From contig NW_003122412.1 in the NCBI RefSeq assembly GCF_000003605.2, forward strand, positions 189,313 to 208,695: 19,383 nt of DNA. Direction: 5' to 3'. Source of the DNA: Saccoglossus kowalevskii. Lineage: Eukaryota > Hemichordata > Enteropneusta > Harrimaniidae. The notes below the pieces were generated by a model that searched no databases, had not been told where the DNA came from, and was given only the letters and a program-made list of their open reading frames with translations. The first letter of the stretch is position 1, and each line of letters starts with the position of its first letter. The translations under genes were made by a program, and so were the position numbers. Of this stretch, positions 12,501 to 18,500 are shown piece after piece.

Positions 12501-15500
12501 AATCAATATTCCGTTAATCCAATTTGTTCATGCAAAAAGATCATGGCTGACAGTTGCAACATACGCCCTATGTTTGTGGTTTTCCACTATATAACTTTAT
12601 GGTAGTTTCAAACATCAGTTAATCCGTATAATAATTCTTCAAACCTTAATGTTTTCGTGCAGCAATAAGTTTGTTTCACCAATATCATCTTTCGCAGAAT
12701 GAGTAAAAGCCATGGTATAAAAATACTCCCAAATTAGTAATCACGATATCAATACATCCCAAAAAATGTCCTCATACTTTAAAAATAAACATATTCTCTT
12801 TTATTTCATAAAAGAAACCATCATTTATGTAAATAAGATTCATTGAGTCTTGAATTTGCGCTCACAAATTATGTTTGTCATATTAGTTAACTACGAAACA
12901 GATAGGCATGTATCTGTATTAAAATAAAAATATACTACAATCTGGTATATATCTTTATATCACCCGATGTAGACAGATAACCCTATTTACCTATTCTTCA
13001 AGAACAGTGACGTTCCACTGCAAATGAGATGACCACTAGCCATAATAGCAATCCTGTCACCCAGTAGATCAGCTTCATCCCTGTATTACAGAAAAATAAA
13101 ACAAAATAAGTCTTAAGATTTATTCATTTATTATGGGCATCGTATAAAGAAATATCGGAATGTTATTTCGAACTTAAGTGTTTAATTATCTATGCTGCAG
13201 TACAATAATCTAGACAAGCGTTGGGATTTTTTTACGAATCACTCACATGGAATGTGTCGTGAGAATAATGGTCTTTCCGTCTTTATGTTTCAAAAGCAAA
13301 TCCCAAGTAGATCTTCTAGCATATGGATCCATACCGGCAGTTGGTTCGTCCAACATCACTATCTTCGGGCGACCAATCAAAGCTATTGCTACACTGAAAA
13401 AAATCATTTATTTTAGATATTAGACGTAATAGATAGTATTCATTGTAGGTATGTATTCTGTGGCACCAGGCATCTTTGAAAAGCAGTGGAAAGGTTACAT
13501 TGGTTTGAATATCCTAAAACAAGCCGTTTCTAGTTCTCTGTGATTGATTTTGTGGGGGAAATGCAGAAAATGACAACGTGTACGTTTGTTTGAACATACC
13601 TTAATTTCCTTTTCATTCCTCCAGAGAGTTCACTACTCTTGCTGTTCTCTTTGTCGACTAAATTCAGATCTTTAATCATATCTGTTATAAGTTGTTTTGC
13701 GTCGTGTCCGGTTATACCCTGTGCAATACACCATGAGTAATACATATGTAAATGAAGGTAATATATTAGAGGTGAAAATAATCACGACATCATGGCGTTG
13801 TTAGAAAACATAAATCCCGTAAGCTTTACGGATGCAAGAAGTCGTAGTTATCGCCTGCTCGCACGGTTCGGTGTTAGATCAGAAACACTTACTCAGCAAA
13901 CCTGTAAAAGCACTTTGCTGAAATTTGACAATCATGGAGAAAAAGAGAAAAACTTACTTTTAAAGCCAAGAAAAATTTCAAATGTTCCTTGACTGTCAGT
14001 CGATCAAAAAGAATATTATGCTGTGGACAAAGTCCCATGTGCTGCCGGATACTGTCCATATCCGTCGCAATGTTGTAGCCATTCACCACAGCAGTTCCCG
14101 CAGTAGGCGGGAATAAACCGGTTAAGATAGACATAGTTGTCGTCTTTCCAGCACCATTGTGACCCAGTAAAGATGTGATTTGATTTTCAAACATTGTTAC
14201 ATTCAGATTATCGACGGCCACTTTGCTCCCAACAGAACTCTAAAAGTATTGAGACGAGAAATAAAAACAGTAAAAACTGTTGTAGGATATGCATGGTGCA
14301 TCCCCATTACACGTAGTACTAATATAAATATTATCCAAACGATCATGTGACACAATTATCTGTCAGCTTCGACGTAAAACACAGATGCACCAACATTTTT
14401 ATATGCTACCGAAGAAGGGTCATTGCCCGAAACTATTTTGAATAGTTACTTACGACAACGATTACCGAACATTGTGTACTATTTGCCTGACGCGGCATAC
14501 AACGTAAATATTCATGTTGCCGGGCTATAATTTAAATATACATGTTGCGGAGATATAATTTACATAAATGTGGTGGTAATTACTCACGTCGTAAACCTTC
14601 TTCAGCTTTCTGATTTTAATACCAGGAGTCATATCTACTGGCTCGGGTTCGTGATTGTTGTCGTTTGTAGAATCCATTTGCATCTGTGGAGTAGAGACAT
14701 TTCAAACAATGACAGTTAGTATGAGTCTAGACAATAACCCTTGTCGCGGAGAATCGCCTTGATGACCACCGTCGATATATTCATCTGTTGTAAATTGAAT
14801 TGGCATGTGCTGGAATAACATTTGAGTGTTCGCTAGGTTTTAACATGCCGCATTTACCGCGGAGTAAGCGGGGAAAAATCACACATACACAGCTAATAAT
14901 TCGGCTCTGTACAGTACATCTCTTACAATATTACGTTATTGCTGTTATCACATTTTCTCGCTTCTTTGATCGATTTGACAAAATGTCATGCTATAAAACT
15001 AAAATAATTTATAGTTGGTTTATATGGGTGAACCGACAACCGTACAATTTCCAAATAAACAACAATAATATTATAGTCTTCGTTTTATATACATAATTAC
15101 ATACCTCGTTAGCGGGTGCATTTTTATTACTAGTTTCCTCTTTCTTCGAGCCCGTCCAATACGATTTGGTGAAAGGGAAATAAAAAGGTCGTGGGATTCC
15201 AAACTCTCCGGGAAACACTGCTTCTATGTACCTACAGTTTTAAGAAGGATCGTATAAATGAGCCAAACACTGTCATGAATGATCGCGATCACTATATGCA
15301 TCATCCGAATACCTCAAATTGTTGAATGTCTAAATCGAACGAAAACGTCGAGGAAACACAAATTTTCTATAAATCGCGCCCTCTATCGACGGGACACTTC
15401 TGTGCCGTCGATGTTTGACACAAAAGCGGTTGAAAGCGTCGATATCGTTATGAGTTATAGTCGTCCATCAATGGAGATGTTTGGAAAGATTTGATTACAT

Positions 15501-18500
15501 TCTTGATACCGAACGACAACACAACGAGGTACAGCTCTTGAGTTGAACGAAATGTCCTTCACCTGTCTACGTTATTGTGACGTCACAAAAGGTCTCCATC
15601 ACTAGAGGGCGCGATTTTTAGAAATGGCAGATCGTCGTTGACAATTGAACAATCAATGAATACAGTGACAGTGGTTTTAGTTGAACTTTCATAACTAAGT
15701 AATAATTGGAGATGTTGAGTTGAATATCAATATAAAATATATTGTTCTATCAGTCTACTACTATCGCTATAGACGGATGATATTCGTATTCATAATTTAC
15801 AAATAGTCAGCCTTTACCATGCAATGAGACCATATAGTATGGTATCGACGACAAACATAATCCACGTGAGAAGAATGGGCACATCATATCCATGGGCCGG
15901 GGACTGTGTCAGTGTCTCCCATGTCATGCCAACATGCTGACTCTCTAACCGTGATATCGTCTGGATCGCCAGCCCAAGACAGGTATTTTGTAGAAGGCAC
16001 GCTGCTACCTTCTGGGAGCTGAATTATATAAATATGCAAAACAGTTAAAAAAAAGAAAATTCTAACGCATCTTGTTTTTTTGTTTCAAAGTTACTTTTCA
16101 CACAAATTTTTGAGGTGCCATCACATGACCAATATATGTAACATAAAATGTTGTTATTGCAGATTGACAAGAAATTAACTGAACACCAATTTGTAAAACT
16201 AGTATGAAGGTGATACATACGCAGTAACGTTATAGTAATCAATAAGGATGAACTCGATGACGACGTAGTTGAGATACCAGAATACGACAGCAAATACCAT
16301 GGCAATCTTAGCCTTGGAGAAGAACACGCTTATAGCAAAGCCCCACATGATACCAGCGATAATCCACAGCGTTAGCAATATCAGAATACAAAGAAAGTCA
16401 CTGTATCGGAACACTTCTCCCGCCTGTAAAGAGAACCCAACACTAGTGAATAATTTTTCTTTCATTTATTTAGCCGCCGTTCCGCCCTCAGCGTCAATCA
16501 CGTAGTTCGCAAGTAACGCCTCCAAGCATTACGTAATTTAATCAAATATATATGAAGACGTTCAATTCAAACAAACAAATACGTAAACAAAGAAACTCGA
16601 ATTGCACAAACGTATTTATAACTATTATGGTTTTGAAATTAATTTGGAGCGGTTTTGGCCAGACGATTAATTTCCTCCGGGATCCGGAGAGAAACTGCTT
16701 CCCTGTAACACAATTAAAGTTTAAAGCGGAGGGGTCGTCATATGCGCATGTGCGGGAATTGAGTTCCAAGCAACGCTAAAAACGCATACTAAAAACGCTG
16801 AGGCTCATGGGTAGACGCTTGTTTGTAGCAACGACACGCTATGGCATGCGCAGGTGACGAATCCCTCGCTTTAATTGTCGTTATTGTCTGCGCACGTTGT
16901 CCGCATTTGATTATGTCAATTGCATTTTTGTATTCTTGGGAAGCATCAAATTAACATGTCATTAAATCGCTATATTCGGACCCCCTAGGCATTTAATATA
17001 TACGCTACCTTGATCAGAATCGACATGATAAGACCTGAGATCATTAAGAAGAGGAAACATTTAACGAACCATGCCGTCCAGTGCAACCAATTAGACAACC
17101 CCATCATTTTCATGCTTTCCTTCAACCGGGTTTGTTTCTCGAGCACGAGTTCCTACAAAAGTGGAGAGCATGCACATTTTATTAGTAAACACCTTTCTAA
17201 ATGTAATTCTGTAATGGTTGTTTATTTAACTGCATGTAACTTACTTTGACAATGCTTGCATCCGAATAAATAAGTGATAATATCATGATTATTGGCATCA
17301 GAAACTGCATAGTGGTGATGAACGTCTCTATCCGCCATTCGGGGTAGGGATATCTCTGAAATATGTACGCAGTTAGTAGTGACGTCAGCGTTTGAATAAC
17401 TATACTAGTATATGTGTAATACATATAGAATCATGATGGCGTACAGTGAGTATGGGAAATATTTTGTTTGTTACTCGGGTCATTTCGAAAGAATTACGCT
17501 GTTGATCTCATTCACCGCATTTCCCAGGCTGAACGTTCCACGGAAAGTGCCGGTACGGTTACTTCACGTCATTATACGTAAGATCGGATCCACATTTTTG
17601 TTTCGGTAACATATTCGTGTTTTTTTAAATCATATTTGCTGAATTTTTACTTCATATCATGTTTTTTTTTTCATTTAATATCTCCTGTGACAGAGACTGA
17701 TATCGGAACCCTCGGTCGAGGATTGGAGAATGGCGTGACGATTGTGGCACATTGCGTGACGCTAAATATTTCTTCGCCTTACCCCTGACAATAAATTGCG
17801 AAATAATTTGTACTTTTAAATTATATATCCAGCCATTTCCCAGTGAAAACAAATAATTACAGCAACTTTCACCGTCCCGAATATGTAATAATCACCAAAT
17901 ACGACTTGTTTTGCGATATGCGCTGCATGACCACTGTGGCGCAACGCGTGATACGTGACCACCACGTTTTCGCTCAGCAAGTTTTACGCATACACGCCTA
18001 ATAGTAATATACACACTGTGTCAATATAGAACCGCGCCCTATGTCGCTATATAACGTGTGTAACGCCGACAAGTTATGTTACCTGTACTTCCCTTCGTAT
18101 GCCGACCATGTAGTCACCTGTGCCGTATTCGTCACTTTGAAATGATATAATAGTGTAATCTACCGCGTGCTGTAGCTCCATGAACTTGTCATCGTATTGA
18201 CTGCAATGTAATTACACAGAGTTATTAAAAATAGTCATTTACAGTAACAATATTTCAGAGTTCAATGTCGCCATTTTATCTACGATTGTGTACTTACTGG
18301 TACTCGACCGGCACATTTAATGAATAATATGGGTACGTCTCCGTGGTAAACCAACGTGTGTCCTCACTAGATAGTCGGATCCGGTAAGGCGTGAATAAAG
18401 GCAGTACACTATCATTGGCTGGGAAATCAAATACTACAGCTGAAGTAAATAAATAGACAAAAATATAAAGTATTCACAGTCGCCACGTCATTTCGCTGCA

